Positions 45,333 through 54,833 of a DNA stretch of 64,000 nt are shown piece after piece. Under the pieces are notes generated by a model. That model searched no databases, was not told the DNA's origin, and saw nothing but the letters and a program-made list of their open reading frames with translations. The stretch is from Tessaracoccus flavescens. Lineage in GTDB: Bacteria > Actinomycetota > Actinomycetes > Propionibacteriales > Propionibacteriaceae. Position numbers and translations under genes: made by a program. The stretch is from positions 806,001 to 870,000 of the forward strand of contig NZ_CP019607.1 of assembly GCF_001998865.1 (NCBI RefSeq), read 5' to 3'. Each line of letters begins with the position of its first letter. Positions within the stretch are counted from its first letter, which is position 1.

Positions 45333-46220
45333 TCAGCCCTTGACGCCGCCTGCGGTCAGGCCGGAGACGATGTACTTCTGCAGGTACATGAACAGCAGGA
45401 TCACCGGGATGGCGGCGATCACGGCGCCCGCTGCGAACAGCGCCCAGGGCGCGTTGCGTTCGTCGGAGCCCCACACGTAGAGGCCGACGGCGAGCGTGTA
45501 GTTCTCCGGGCGGCCGAGCACCAGGCGGGCGAGGATGAACTCGCCGTAGGAGCCGACGAAGCTCAGCAGGCCGACCACGGCGAGGATCGGGGTGACGAGC
45601 CGCATCATGATGCCCCAGAAGATCTGGGCGTGCGTGGCGCCGTCGATCTTTGCCGCCTCGTCCAGTTCCTTCGGAATGGTGTTGAAGAAGCCGTACATCA
45701 GGAACGTGTTGGCCCCCAGCGCACCGCCGAGGTAGACGCAGATCAGCGCGAGGTTCGACCCGATGCCGAGCACGGGGAAGATCTCTCCGAGCGTGGTCAC
45801 CAGCAGGAAGATCGCGACGAAGGCGAGCATCTGCGGAAACATCTGGATGATCAGCAGCGCGGTGAGGCCACCGCGGCGCCCCTTGAACCGGAACCGGCTG
45901 AACGCATAGGCGGCCGCGGCCGCCATGACGACGGTTCCGATGGCGGTCGTGGTGCTCACGATGAAGGAGTTGAGCATCCACTTCGGGAAGTCGGTGCCGA
46001 ACAGCCTGATGTAGTGGTCCATCGTGAAGGCGCTGAACAGCGACGTCGAGCCGGTGAGCGTTCCGGTCGGGTTGAACGAGGCCGAAAGCACGTAGAGCAG
46101 CGGGAAGATCGCGAAGACGATCACCGCGATCGCGAAGATGTGCTTCCAGCCCACTTCCTTCCACCAGCGTGCGCCGCGCAGGCGGGTTTCGTTGTCGCCG
46201 GTGGCGATTCGCGTTGCCAT
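45333..46220 (-). CDS. malG: Maltose/maltodextrin ABC permease
   Basis: 295 residues, six TM helices and the EAA loop ELDEAAKIDGATHAQIFWGI that contacts the ATPase. The C-terminus ends SGLTAGGVKG, a MalG hallmark. ATG 46218-46220 overlaps the malF stop (TGATG); upstream in-frame starts would give an unconserved extension inside malF. Confidence 0.93.
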   Translation of the reverse strand: MATRIATGDNETRLRGARWWKEVGWKHIFAIAVIVFAIFPLLYVLSASFNPTGTLTGSTSLFSAFTMDHYIRLFGTDFPKWMLNSFIVSTTTAIGTVVMAAAAAYAFSRFRFKGRRGGLTALLIIQMFPQMLAFVAIFLLVTTLGEIFPVLGIGSNLALICVYLGGALGANTFLMYGFFNTIPKELDEAAKIDGATHAQIFWGIMMRLVTPILAVVGLLSFVGSYGEFILARLVLGRPENYTLAVGLYVWGSDERNAPWALFAAGAVIAAIPVILLFMYLQKYIVSGLTAGGVKG

Positions 46221-47788
46221 CACAGCACCTCCTCGAGCTTGCGGGTCTGACGGAAGCCGAGCCACGAGATGAGGCCGACCACGACGAAGATCAGGATCGA
46301 CATGGCGCTGGCCAGGCCGTACTGCCTCTCGCCGCCCTCGAAGGCGATGGCGTAGACCATCGAGATCAGGATGTCGGTCTCACCGAGCGGATACGGGGCT
46401 CCCGGATAGTTGGGCCCACCTCCCGTGAGCATGAAGATCAGCGAGAAGTTGTTGAAGTTGAACGCGAAGCTGGAGATCAGCAGCGGTGCGACCGAGACAA
46501 GCAGGAGCGGAAGGGTGATCGACCCGAAGCGACGCAGAGGGCCGGCTCCGTCCATGATCCCCGCCTCTGTGAGCTCACCGGGGATCGACTGCAGCGCCCC
46601 GGTGCACACGAGGAACATGTACGGGAAGCCGAGCCACAGGTTCACGAGCAGGATCGACAACTTGGCGAGGTTGCCGTCGCCCAACCAGTTGATGTCTGCG
46701 CCTCCAAGCAACACCTGGTTGATGAACCCGAACTCCCTGTTGAGCAGGCCTCTCCACACGAGGGCGGCCAGGAAGGCAGGGAAGGCGTAAGGAAGGATGA
46801 ACAGCGCGCGGTAGAGAACGCGGCCCTTGACGCGCGGGTCGTTGAACACGACCGCGAGGAGCATGCCCATCGCGAAGGTGGTCAGCACCGAGAGGATGGC
46901 GAAGGCGAAGGACCAGACGAGCGACTTCACGAAGGGCCCGGCCAGTCGGCTGTCGCTGAACATCTGGGTGAAGTTGTCGAAGCCGACATTGACCCGCCAG
47001 CCGGGGCTGAGCGTCGAGCCGTCTTCTGCGACGAAGAGTCCCCGCGAGGGGTCGGCCTTAAAGACCTTTCCGTCCGCGGTCGTGAAGGTGTCTGCCGCCT
47101 CGTCATAGGTCAGCGTCGACTTCGCGACGTAGGCCATGGTCCCGTTGTCGGTGCGCAGCCAGCCGTCGGCGGGATCGTCGGTCATCGAGACGCGCAGATC
47201 GAGCACTTCCTTCTGGCGCTGCTGGATCTGGCCGAGGTTGAGCACCTCCGCGCCCTCGACTTCTGTGACCTTCTCCCCCTCGACGGTCGCCCCGTCTGCG
47301 GGTGCGAGCGGGGTCTCGGCGTCACCCACCTTCGCCTCGCCGTCCTGGACGATCGCGAAGGCGATCCTGCCGTCGCGGTCGAGCACGGTGAGCGGGTAGG
47401 TGGGGGTGCCGTCGACTCTTCGGTCAGAGGTCTTCATGATCTGGGTGATGGCGGCGGACTTGTTGTCGTTGTGCCCGTCGCCGTAGTTGGTGAAGGCGAC
47501 ATAGGCGGTGTTGACCATCACGTAGATCTGGAACACGGCCAGAAAGATCAGCCCCGGCACGAGGTACTTCGCCGGGATGGCCCGATTCGAGAAGTAGACG
47601 TAGTCGACGACGAGCAACGTCACCACCAGGAAGGCGAGCACTCCCCACTCCTCCAGTGGGATGCAGGCCATGATGCCGTAGACGCCCATCGCGTTGACGA
47701 GCATGACGAGCACGAGCTTCACGTAGAAGCCTGGGCGCGACAGATCGCGCGCGTGGGAGAGTCTCGACGGTGTTGTCGGAGGGCTCAC
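46220..47788 (-). CDS. malF: Maltose/maltodextrin ABC permease with large P2 loop
   Basis: 522 residues. Like enterobacterial MalF it has a large external insertion (about residues 100-250) between early TM helices, the P2 loop that grips MalE. The core contains the EAA loop ELTEAGIMDGAGPLRRFGSI and the FNNFSLIFMLTGGGP segment. This architecture argues for maltose/maltodextrin rather than a generic sugar. GTG 47786-47788 has GGAGAA upstream. No malK-type ATPase gene is in the operon, so a shared MsiK-like ATPase elsewhere is expected. Confidence 0.93.
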   Translation of the reverse strand: MSPPTTPSRLSHARDLSRPGFYVKLVLVMLVNAMGVYGIMACIPLEEWGVLAFLVVTLLVVDYVYFSNRAIPAKYLVPGLIFLAVFQIYVMVNTAYVAFTNYGDGHNDNKSAAITQIMKTSDRRVDGTPTYPLTVLDRDGRIAFAIVQDGEAKVGDAETPLAPADGATVEGEKVTEVEGAEVLNLGQIQQRQKEVLDLRVSMTDDPADGWLRTDNGTMAYVAKSTLTYDEAADTFTTADGKVFKADPSRGLFVAEDGSTLSPGWRVNVGFDNFTQMFSDSRLAGPFVKSLVWSFAFAILSVLTTFAMGMLLAVVFNDPRVKGRVLYRALFILPYAFPAFLAALVWRGLLNREFGFINQVLLGGADINWLGDGNLAKLSILLVNLWLGFPYMFLVCTGALQSIPGELTEAGIMDGAGPLRRFGSITLPLLLVSVAPLLISSFAFNFNNFSLIFMLTGGGPNYPGAPYPLGETDILISMVYAIAFEGGERQYGLASAMSILIFVVVGLISWLGFRQTRKLEEVL

Positions 47789-47818
47789 AATTGGTTCTCC
47801 TTCGCTTCGTTGCGACGA

Positions 47819-47853
47819 CTGAGGGTTGCGGGACAGCGTCCCGCAACCCTCAG
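47819..47853 (-). promoter_or_regulatory. malE-malF intercistronic stem-loop
   Basis: Perfect 16-bp stem CTGAGGGTTGCGGGAC (47819-47834) / its complement (47838-47853) with a 3-base loop, between the malE stop and the malF start. No U tract follows. It probably protects malE mRNA or partly terminates so that binding protein exceeds permease. Confidence 0.7.
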
Positions 47854-47864
47854 CCTAGTCTCGA

Positions 47865-49139
47865 CTACGCCGCTGCGATGGCGTCGTTGATGTTCTTGAC
47901 CATGGCCTGCCATGCGACGGCCGGCTCGGCCTTACCTTCGATGATGCTGAGCTCGGCGGCGCCCCAGTACTTCCACACGGCACCCATGGCGGCGATGGCC
48001 GGCATCGGCTGGCCGTACTTGCCCGCCTCGGCGAAGCCGTTGAGGATCGGGTCTTTGACCTTGTCCGCGGAGGCGGTCAGGGCCGGGGTGCGGCCGGCGA
48101 ACTCGTAGAGCTTGTCCTGGGCCTCAGGGGTGGCCAGGTACTCGAGGAACTGGTTGGCGAGCAGCGCGTTCTCGGACTTCGAGGAGAGGTAGACGCCCTG
48201 GACGCCGACGAACGGAGCGGAGGGCTGGCCACCGGCGGACGGGACGGGGACGACGCTCACGTCGATGCCCGCGTCCTGGAAGTCCTTGATGTTCCAGACA
48301 CCGGTGACGATGTAGGGGGTCTTCTTGTCGAGGAAGGCCTGCTTTGCCTGGTCAGCGCCGAGCGAGGCGGAGACGACCTTCTCGTCTGCCATCTTCTTCA
48401 GGTAGGCGGCGAAGGCCTCACCCTCGGGGCCGGCCATGCCGAGCTCGGTGGTGTAGGCGCCGTCGGCGTCGACCTTGAACACGCTCGCACCGAACGAGGT
48501 CTGCACCGGGTACAGGTGGTAGGCGTCGCCCTCGGCACCCTGCTGGATGACGACCGGGAACTGGGCGCCCTCGACGGCCTTGCCCTGGGCGATGAGCTCG
48601 TCGAAGGTGGCGGGGGTGTCCTGGACCATGCCGTTGTTGCGGACGAGGCCGATGTTCTCGGTGGCATAGGGAACGCCGTAGAGCTGGCCGTCGAAGGTGA
48701 AGCCGCGGATGGCGATCTCGTTGAAGCCGGAGACGGCGTCGCCGAGCTCGACGGGGGCGATCACGCCGTTGGCCTGGAGGTCGCCGACCCAGTCGTGCGC
48801 GCCGACGATCAGGTCGGGGCCCTCACCGGTCGGGGCCTGGGCGATGAAGTCGGTCTTGATGTCCTGCGAGGGCTTCTGCACGACGTCGAGCGAAACGCCG
48901 GTGGAGGCCTGGAAGGCCGAGCCGAGCTGCTTGAAGGCGTCGATGCGGGTCTCGTCGACCCAGACGGTCAGGCTGCCGGTCGCGGCCGGGGCCGACGTGG
49001 CGGGCGACGAGGCGGTGGTCGCCTCGGGGCTGGCGACGCCCGTGGTGGGCGTCGAGGTGGAGGTGCCGCTGCCGCCACCGCAGGCGGCGAGAGACAGGGT
49101 CAGCCCAGCCGTTGCAACGGCAATGAGGCTCTTGCGCAT
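47865..49139 (-). CDS. malE: Maltose/maltodextrin-binding lipoprotein
   Basis: 424 residues. The signal peptide ends with lipobox LSLAAC, so the mature protein is lipid-anchored outside. A Ser/Thr/Pro/Ala linker (~30 residues) precedes the domain. The family-1 solute-binding sequence shows LTVWVDETRIDAFKQLGSAF, PDLIVGAHDWVGDLQANG and KWYG-like region WKYWGAAELSI. Start ATG 49137-49139 follows AAGGAG. Its promoter and operator are at 49191-49218. Confidence 0.93.
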   Translation of the reverse strand: MRKSLIAVATAGLTLSLAACGGGSGTSTSTPTTGVASPEATTASSPATSAPAATGSLTVWVDETRIDAFKQLGSAFQASTGVSLDVVQKPSQDIKTDFIAQAPTGEGPDLIVGAHDWVGDLQANGVIAPVELGDAVSGFNEIAIRGFTFDGQLYGVPYATENIGLVRNNGMVQDTPATFDELIAQGKAVEGAQFPVVIQQGAEGDAYHLYPVQTSFGASVFKVDADGAYTTELGMAGPEGEAFAAYLKKMADEKVVSASLGADQAKQAFLDKKTPYIVTGVWNIKDFQDAGIDVSVVPVPSAGGQPSAPFVGVQGVYLSSKSENALLANQFLEYLATPEAQDKLYEFAGRTPALTASADKVKDPILNGFAEAGKYGQPMPAIAAMGAVWKYWGAAELSIIEGKAEPAVAWQAMVKNINDAIAAA

Positions 49140-49190
49140 GTGCTTCTCCTTATGGATCGGGGTCGCATCGGTGCCAACCCGCGTGGTTTC

Positions 49191-49218
49191 ATCGTAACGA
49201 TTTCTGCAAGGCTTGCAA
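49191..49218 (-). promoter_or_regulatory. malE promoter with overlapping LacI/MalR-type operator
   Basis: Minus strand: -35 TTGCAA (49213-49218), 16-base spacer, -10 TACGAT (49191-49196). A perfect 6+1+6 palindrome TGCAAG-G-CTTGCA at 49205-49217 overlaps the -35 and spacer, resembling the CTTGCAG elements bound by actinobacterial MalR. Occupancy should block RNA polymerase. Confidence 0.65.
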
Positions 49219-49337
49219 CTCCTTTGCATAACAACTCGGTAACGCTTCGCGGGCCGACGCTGGCGTTGGTTAGTGTTCTGACGCCACGCTTCCTGACGAC
49301 GGTGTGAGGAGTCAACACCCAGCACGGGTGGCACTCA

Positions 49338-49352
49338 TTGCAAACTTTACAA
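49338..49352. promoter_or_regulatory. Second LacI-type operator
   Basis: TTGCAAA-C-TTTACAA, a 15-base palindrome with one mismatch, 69 bases before the lacI-type gene. Likely autoregulation or cooperative looping with the malE operator. Confidence 0.5.
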
Positions 49353-49420
49353 GGCTGTTGCAGGTCGGCCGAGGTTCTGCAAACATGGCGGGATCCAAGC
49401 TCGAAGGAGAGGAGGAGACC

Positions 49421-49849
49421 GTGATCCCCGCACGAGTGAAACTGGCTGACATCGCCGAGATCGCCGGCGTCTCGACGGCCACGGTCTCGAGGGTGATCAA
49501 CGAGAAGCCAGTAGTCGCCGAAACCACCCGCGCCAGCGTCCTGGCGGCGCTGGAGGCCCTCGGCCATCCCCTCGACTCCCCCTCCCCCGACCAGCGCGAC
49601 GGGCTGATCGCCGTGATCGTTCCCGAGCTCGGCAACCCGACCTTCGCTGCCTTCGCCAACGAGCTCTCCCTGCAGCTCTGCAGGAGTCCACGGACTGACA
49701 GCGACGGTGGAATGCACCGATTCGGCCACCGTCCGGCACTTCAGAACCCGAGCCAGAGTCGAACCGCACGCCTCGCGACATGGTCATCGTCGACCCCATG
49801 CCGACAAGCCCCCGGGGCTCGACCGTCCAGTTCCCTCCCCCGGCACTGA
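49421..49849 (+). pseudogene. Truncated LacI/MalR-type regulator
   Basis: GTG 49421, preceded by GGAGAGGAGGAG, opens a good LacI N-terminus: KLADIAEIAGVSTATVSRVI is the HTH, and ALEALGHPLD the hinge region. The start of the sugar-binding domain follows (LIAVIVPELGNPTFAAFANE). Homology stops near 49690 and the frame continues as non-homologous sequence to 49849, giving ~142 residues instead of ~340. The DNA-binding domain alone might still bind but could not sense sugar. I could not find the missing C-terminal part in this window. Confidence 0.75.
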
Positions 49850-50084
49850 ACTCCGCGTAGACCGACGCCAGGCTCCCGGGGCCACGCCGGGCCCCATCAA
49901 CCACCCGGCGATTCGGCGGCCGGCCGTCTGGGAGCGGTGTCGGATTCCGTCGCAAGCGACGCGTCGTCAGGATCGCGCAGAACCGCTCACCGGAGACAGA
50001 ATGGAACAGAGTCCGATTGAAGGGATTCAATAAGTGATGACTAGGTACTACGCCTGTCGCGAAGGGCCAACTGTGCCTCGTTAC
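49690..50084. other. Non-coding stretch after the lacI break
   Basis: Beyond the point where LacI similarity ends I find no convincing gene on either strand up to the gluA promoter region. Open frames overlap on both strands but none shows a family motif, ribosome binding site or start-proximal box. It may be the scar of the deletion that removed the regulator's effector domain. Confidence 0.4.
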
Positions 50085-50109
50085 GGTCTGGCAACAATCG
50101 TTCCAGACC
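50085..50109 (+). promoter_or_regulatory. Inverted repeat upstream of the glu promoter
   Basis: GGTCTGG (50085-50091) / CCAGACC (50103-50109) with an 11-base spacer, ending one base before the CTGACC -35 hexamer. Candidate operator. Confidence 0.45.
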
Positions 50110-50110
50110 C

Positions 50111-50140
50111 CTGACCGTGAGCTTCGCACGCTGTTACTGT
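50111..50140 (+). promoter_or_regulatory. gluA promoter, leaderless-type
   Basis: -35 CTGACC (50111-50116), 18-base spacer, -10 TACTGT (50135-50140), then GCGGGC and ATG 50147. Confidence 0.6.
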
Positions 50141-50146
50141 GCGGGC

Positions 50147-50899
50147 ATGTCAGCCTTCCCCGAAGAGCGTGCGCTCGTCGAAGTCCGTGGTGTCAACAAG
50201 TACTTCGGGCAACATCACGTCCTGAAAGACATCGACCTCGATGTCCAGAAGGGCGAGGTTGTCATCGTCATCGGTCCGTCAGGTTCGGGCAAGTCCACGC
50301 TCTGCCGCTCGATCAACCGGCTCGAGACCATCGACTCAGGCGAGATCTGCATCGACGGGAACCTGCTCCCCGAGGAAGGCAGGCAACTCGCTCAGCTGCG
50401 CAGCGAGGTCGGCATGGTCTTCCAGGCGTTCAACCTGTTCGCCCACAAGACGGTGCTCGAGAACGTCACCCTCGCACCGATCAAGGTGCATAAGCAGTCG
50501 AAGGCCGACGCGGAGAAGCGGGCGATGGATCTCCTCAAGCGTGTCGGCGTCGCCGAGCACGCGCAGAAGCTGCCCGCCCAGCTCTCGGGCGGCCAGCAGC
50601 AGCGGGTCGCGATCGCGCGTTCGCTCGCCATGGATCCGAAGGTGATCCTCCTCGACGAGCCCACCAGCGCCCTCGACCCCGAGATGATCAACGAAGTGCT
50701 CGACGTCATGATCGAGCTCGCCCGCAGCGGCATGACGATGCTCGTCGTCACCCACGAGATGGGCTTCGCCAGGAAGGCGGCCGACCGGGTCGTGTTCATG
50801 GCCGACGGCGCGATCGTCGAGCAGGCAACGCCGGAGACGTTCTTCTCCAATCCGACGTCCGACCGGGCCAAGGACTTCCTTTCCAAGATCCTCGCGTAA
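50147..50899 (+). CDS. gluA: Glutamate-type amino-acid ABC transporter ATPase
   Basis: 250 residues of the polar-amino-acid (GlnQ/GluA) ATPase family. Walker [10 protein letters not shown] is at 43-51, signature [16 protein letters not shown], Walker [15 protein letters not shown] and [22 protein letters not shown] 50147 is set by the TACTGT box 6 bases upstream; an earlier in-frame start would only add ten residues. First gene of gluABCD, the classic Corynebacterium glutamate uptake order. Confidence 0.92.
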   Translation: MSAFPEERALVEVRGVNKYFGQHHVLKDIDLDVQKGEVVIVIGPSGSGKSTLCRSINRLETIDSGEICIDGNLLPEEGRQLAQLRSEVGMVFQAFNLFAHKTVLENVTLAPIKVHKQSKADAEKRAMDLLKRVGVAEHAQKLPAQLSGGQQQRVAIARSLAMDPKVILLDEPTSALDPEMINEVLDVMIELARSGMTMLVVTHEMGFARKAADRVVFMADGAIVEQATPETFFSNPTSDRAKDFLSKILA

Positions 50900-50922
50900 A
50901 ACCACGAGAACGGAGCAATCAA

Positions 50923-51762
50923 ATGAAGATCCGCAAGATCGCTGCGGGGGCAGTCGCCCTCCTCATGTCAGCAGCACTGGCCGCCTGTGGCGGCGAGAAG
51001 GCAGCCACCGACTTCCCCGAGGGCAGCACCATGGCCAAGCTGGCCTCAGACGGGAAGATCACGATCGGCACCAAGTTCGACCAGCCCCTGTTCGGCCTGG
51101 TCGGCCCCGACGGCAAGCCGGTGGGCTTCGACGTCGAGATGGGCAAGCTGATCGCCAAGAAGCTCGGCATCGCCGAGGACAAGATCGAATGGGTGGAGAC
51201 GGTCTCGCAGAATCGCGAGCCCTTCATCCAGAACGGTCAGGTCGACATCGTCATCGCCACCTACACCATCAACGACAAGCGCAAGGAAGTCATCGACTTC
51301 GCCGGCCCCTACTACACGGCAGGCCAGTCGTTCCTCGTGGCGAAGGGCAACAAGGCCGGCATCAAGGGGATCGACTCCGTCGGAGACAACACAATCTGCA
51401 CCGTGACCGGCTCCACTTCCGAGAAGAACATCAAGGAGCACACCGACAAGGTGATCACCGTCGACAAGTACTCCGACTGCCTCGAGCCGATCCGCACCGG
51501 CCAGGCGCAGGCGCTGACCACCGACAACGTGATCCTCGCCGGCCTCGTGTCCCAGAACCCCGACGAGTTCGAGGTCGTCGACTCCACCTTCACTGAGGAG
51601 CCCTACGGCATCGGCCTAAAGAAGGGCGACGACGAGTTCCGCACGTTCATCAACGACACTCTCGACGAGGCGTACAAGGACGGCGCTTGGAAGAAGGCCT
51701 GGGAGGACACCGCGGGCAAGGTGCTCCCCGTGCCGGAGCCCCCGGCCGTCGACCGCTACTGA
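50923..51762 (+). CDS. gluB: Glutamate/amino-acid-binding lipoprotein
   Basis: 279 residues. Lipobox LAAC after a 20-residue signal anchors it outside. The family-3 binding domain shows GTKFDQPLFGLVGPDGKPVG, GFDVEMGKLIAKKLGI and YTINDKRKEVIDFAGPYY, which are GluB/GlnH-like. A GGAG ribosome binding site precedes the ATG, 23 bases after gluA. Confidence 0.92.
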   Translation: MKIRKIAAGAVALLMSAALAACGGEKAATDFPEGSTMAKLASDGKITIGTKFDQPLFGLVGPDGKPVGFDVEMGKLIAKKLGIAEDKIEWVETVSQNREPFIQNGQVDIVIATYTINDKRKEVIDFAGPYYTAGQSFLVAKGNKAGIKGIDSVGDNTICTVTGSTSEKNIKEHTDKVITVDKYSDCLEPIRTGQAQALTTDNVILAGLVSQNPDEFEVVDSTFTEEPYGIGLKKGDDEFRTFINDTLDEAYKDGAWKKAWEDTAGKVLPVPEPPAVDRY

Positions 51763-51797
51763 CGCACAACCGCTGACGATCCGAGGAGGAGGCGCCC

Positions 51798-52448
51798 ATG
51801 GAGGCGGTCTTCAGCAACCTGGACCAGTACTGGGTCGGGTTCAAAGGCACCATCGAACTGCTCGCCATCGGCGGGTTGGGCGCCCTCCTTCTCGGCACCG
51901 TCATCGCACTGCTTCGGATCTCCCCCATCGCGAGCCTTCGGGCCGTCGCGGTCTCGTACACCGAGCTGCTGCGTAACACACCACTCACGCTGGTGTTCTT
52001 CCTGATCATCGTCGTGCTGCCCACGCTCCAGCTCGGCTTCTCCAATCCGAAGATCGGGGCCTTCATCGCGCTGTCGATGTACACCTCGGCCTTCGTGGCG
52101 GAGGCGATCCGGTCGGGCATCAACGGCGTCCCCATCGGTCAGGCCGAGGCCGCCAGATCCGTGGGGCTGACCTTCGGACAGACGGTGTTCCTGATCATCC
52201 TTCCCCAGGCCTTCCGGATGGTGATCCCGCCGCTGATCAACGTCTTCATCGCGCTCGCGAAGAACACCTCGGTCGCGGGTGGCTTCCTGGTGGTGGAGCT
52301 CTTCGCGGTGTCGAAGGGCCTCGCCAATGCCAACGGCAACGCCGTCATCCCGATCCTGCTCGGCATCGCGGCCTGCTACCTGATCATCACGATCCCGCTC
52401 GGCCAGTTGGCCGGATGGGTTGAGCGGAAGGTGGCGATGCAGCGATGA
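51798..52448 (+). CDS. gluC: Glutamate-type ABC permease
   Basis: 216 residues, about five TM helices, with the HisM-type permease signature EAIRSGINGVPIGQAEAARS. It begins with GSTIELLAIGG-like sequence (GFKGTIELLAIGGLGALLLG). It forms a heterodimer with GluD. The stop overlaps the gluD start (ATGA). Confidence 0.9.
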   Translation: MEAVFSNLDQYWVGFKGTIELLAIGGLGALLLGTVIALLRISPIASLRAVAVSYTELLRNTPLTLVFFLIIVVLPTLQLGFSNPKIGAFIALSMYTSAFVAEAIRSGINGVPIGQAEAARSVGLTFGQTVFLIILPQAFRMVIPPLINVFIALAKNTSVAGGFLVVELFAVSKGLANANGNAVIPILLGIAACYLIITIPLGQLAGWVERKVAMQR

Positions 52449-53329
52449 GCGCCGCCAATGTTCTCTACGACGCCCCCGGCCCCAAGATCCGGCGGCTGTC
52501 CCTCGGCCTTTCGGTCCTGATCGGCCTCGGTGTCGTCGCCCTGCTCGGCTGGTTCATCTGGCGGCTGGGACAACCACGCACCACCGTCAACGGCGCGGTC
52601 CTGACCGGCCTCTGGGATCCGAGCCGGTGGGACATCTTCGAAGATCCCCGCGTCTGGGAGGGCCTCCTTATCCGAGGCCTCCTGATGGGGACGCTGCGCG
52701 CCGCGGCCCTCGCGGCGGTCCTCGCCCTCATCCTCGGGACCATCCTGTGCTTCGCGCGCAGCGCGCGTTCCGCCTGGATCCGGGTCCCCACGACGATCAT
52801 CCTCGAGTTCTTCCGCGGCATGCCCGTCCTGCTGATGATGCTGTTCATCCTGCTGGCGATGAAGACCGGAGGCTACTGGGCCGTCGTGCTCGCGTTGACC
52901 GTCTACAACGGGGCGATCATCGGCGAGGCGCTCCGGGCGGGGATCGCATCGCTGCCGCGGGGGCAGCGCGAGGCGGGCCTTTCGCTCGGCCTGACGTCGA
53001 CCACGTCGAAGCTGATCATCGAGTTCCCGCAGGCGTTCCGGCAGATGCTGCCCATCATCGTCGCCCAGCTCGTCGTGCTGCTGAAGGACACCTCCCTCGG
53101 CTACGTCGTCGCCTACCAGGAGATTCTGCGAGTTTCGTACACGCTGAAAGACTTCTACGGCTCGACCAGATACTCATTCTCAATCTTCCTCGTAGTGCTC
53201 GTCACGTACCTGGTCGTGAACTTCTCACTCTCGACGCTGGCCCGCTGGCTGGCCAAGCGCAGCGGGCCGAAGACCCAGGCGATGATCGTGGCCGACGCTA
53301 ATCTCTCCGCCACCCAGACCCAGGTCTGA
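52445..53329 (+). CDS. gluD: Glutamate-type ABC permease
   Basis: 294 residues. A longer N-terminus than GluC contains one TM and an external segment (residues ~45-85). The permease core follows, with FFRGMPVLLMMLFILL and the signature EALRAGIASLPRGQREAGLS. Last gene of gluABCD; convergent with pntB, with no strong terminator in the 92-base gap. Confidence 0.9.
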   Translation: MSAANVLYDAPGPKIRRLSLGLSVLIGLGVVALLGWFIWRLGQPRTTVNGAVLTGLWDPSRWDIFEDPRVWEGLLIRGLLMGTLRAAALAAVLALILGTILCFARSARSAWIRVPTTIILEFFRGMPVLLMMLFILLAMKTGGYWAVVLALTVYNGAIIGEALRAGIASLPRGQREAGLSLGLTSTTSKLIIEFPQAFRQMLPIIVAQLVVLLKDTSLGYVVAYQEILRVSYTLKDFYGSTRYSFSIFLVVLVTYLVVNFSLSTLARWLAKRSGPKTQAMIVADANLSATQTQV

Positions 53330-53421
53330 GCCGAGAGCCGCAACCTCGCCCGCTGCGGTCGGGAACCGCGGCCGGACGATGAGCCAGTGCATGACTGGCG
53401 CGTGCGCCCCCGCCCGGCCGG

Positions 53422-54828
53422 TCAGGCCTTGGTGCCTGCCGGGAGCGCCGCGACGATCTCCTGGGCCGTGGCCTTCGCGTCGCCGAAGCACATCACGGAG
53501 TTCTCGTTGAAGAACAGCGGGTTCTGGACGCCCGCGTACCCGGCGCTCATCGACCGCTTGAACACGACGACCGTTCCCGCCTCCCACACGCGCAGGACCG
53601 GCATGCCGGAGATCGGCGACCCCGGCTCCATGGCAGCGGGGTTGACGGTGTCGTTGGCGCCGATCACCAGGACGACGTCGGTGTCCTTGAGGTCGTCGTT
53701 GATCTCGTCCATCTCGTAGACGATGTCGTAGGGCACCTTCGCCTCGGCGAGCAGCACGTTCATGTGACCCGGGAGACGACCGGCGACCGGATGGATGCCG
53801 AAGCCCACCTTCTTACCCTGCGCGCGGAGCCGCTCGGTCAGTTCCGCGACGGCGTACTGCGCCTGGGCGACCGCCATGCCGTAGCCGGGCACGATCATCA
53901 CGGAGCCGGCCCCGTCGAGCAGTTCCGCGACCTCAGTGGTGGACGCCTCCCGGTGCTCGCCGTAGTCACGGTTCCCCGCGGCGGAGACGTCCTCGCCGAA
54001 TCCGCCGAGGATGACGGAGACGAACGAACGGTTCATGGCGCGGCACATGATGAAGCTGAGGATGGCGCCGGACGCGCCGACGAGCGCACCGGTGATGATC
54101 AGGATGGTCATGTCGAGCATGAAACCGCTCGCTGCCGCCGCCCAGCCGGAGTAGGAGTTCAGCATCGACACGACCACCGGCATGTCCGCGCCGCCGATCG
54201 CGGCGACCAGGTGGGCGCCGAGCAGCAGCGAGAGCACGGTGGCGATGATCAGCGGGACGACCGAGCCGGTGTCCAGGTACCACCAGCCGAGCAGGGCGAT
54301 GGCCACGACGGTGGCGAGGTTCAGCCAGTGCCGTCCGGGCAGGGTGAGCGGCTTGGACTTGATCTTGCCGTTCAGCTTGCCCCAGGCGATCAGCGACCCG
54401 GTGAACGTGACGGCGCCGATGAACACGCCGAGGAAGACCTCGATGGAGTGCAGCGCGTCAGCGTGCCCGCCGGCCTCGAGATGCACGTTGAAGCCGACGA
54501 GGACGGCGGCGGCCCCGACGAAGCTGTGCAGGAGGGCGACGAGTTCGGGCATGCCCGTCATCTCGACCTTCTTGGCCCGCCACAGGCCGATCGCGCCGCC
54601 GATGGCGAGCGCGGCGTACAGCATGATGGCCGCGTCGATCTGCAGGTTGTGGTTGGCGTAGTCTCGGTAGGCGATGGCGAAGTTGGTCGCCACGACCGCG
54701 AAGACCATGCCCATGATCCCGTAGACGTTTCCCTTGCGCGCCGTCTCGTGCTTCGAGAGGCCGGCGAGCGCGAGGATGAACATCAGGCCGGCTGCGATGT
54801 AGGTCGCGTTGATGAAGTTCGTCAGCAT
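53422..54828 (-). CDS. pntB: NAD(P) transhydrogenase subunit beta
   Basis: 468 residues. About nine TM helices (domain II) are followed by the C-terminal NADP-binding domain III with [44 protein letters not shown] and [12 protein letters not shown]. It couples proton translocation to hydride transfer between NADH and NADP+, supplying NADPH. It starts 5 bases after pntA. Confidence 0.96.
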   Translation of the reverse strand: MLTNFINATYIAAGLMFILALAGLSKHETARKGNVYGIMGMVFAVVATNFAIAYRDYANHNLQIDAAIMLYAALAIGGAIGLWRAKKVEMTGMPELVALLHSFVGAAAVLVGFNVHLEAGGHADALHSIEVFLGVFIGAVTFTGSLIAWGKLNGKIKSKPLTLPGRHWLNLATVVAIALLGWWYLDTGSVVPLIIATVLSLLLGAHLVAAIGGADMPVVVSMLNSYSGWAAAASGFMLDMTILIITGALVGASGAILSFIMCRAMNRSFVSVILGGFGEDVSAAGNRDYGEHREASTTEVAELLDGAGSVMIVPGYGMAVAQAQYAVAELTERLRAQGKKVGFGIHPVAGRLPGHMNVLLAEAKVPYDIVYEMDEINDDLKDTDVVLVIGANDTVNPAAMEPGSPISGMPVLRVWEAGTVVVFKRSMSAGYAGVQNPLFFNENSVMCFGDAKATAQEIVAALPAGTKA

Positions 54829-54833
54829 GGCTC

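Noticed and set aside
49745..49830. T-loop-like GGTTCGACTC on the minus strand, possible tRNA
   Set aside because: No matching D-stem, anticodon stem or acceptor pairing could be built around it.
53330..53421. Terminator between gluD and pntB
   Set aside because: GC-rich with several weak pairings but no single stem that stands out.
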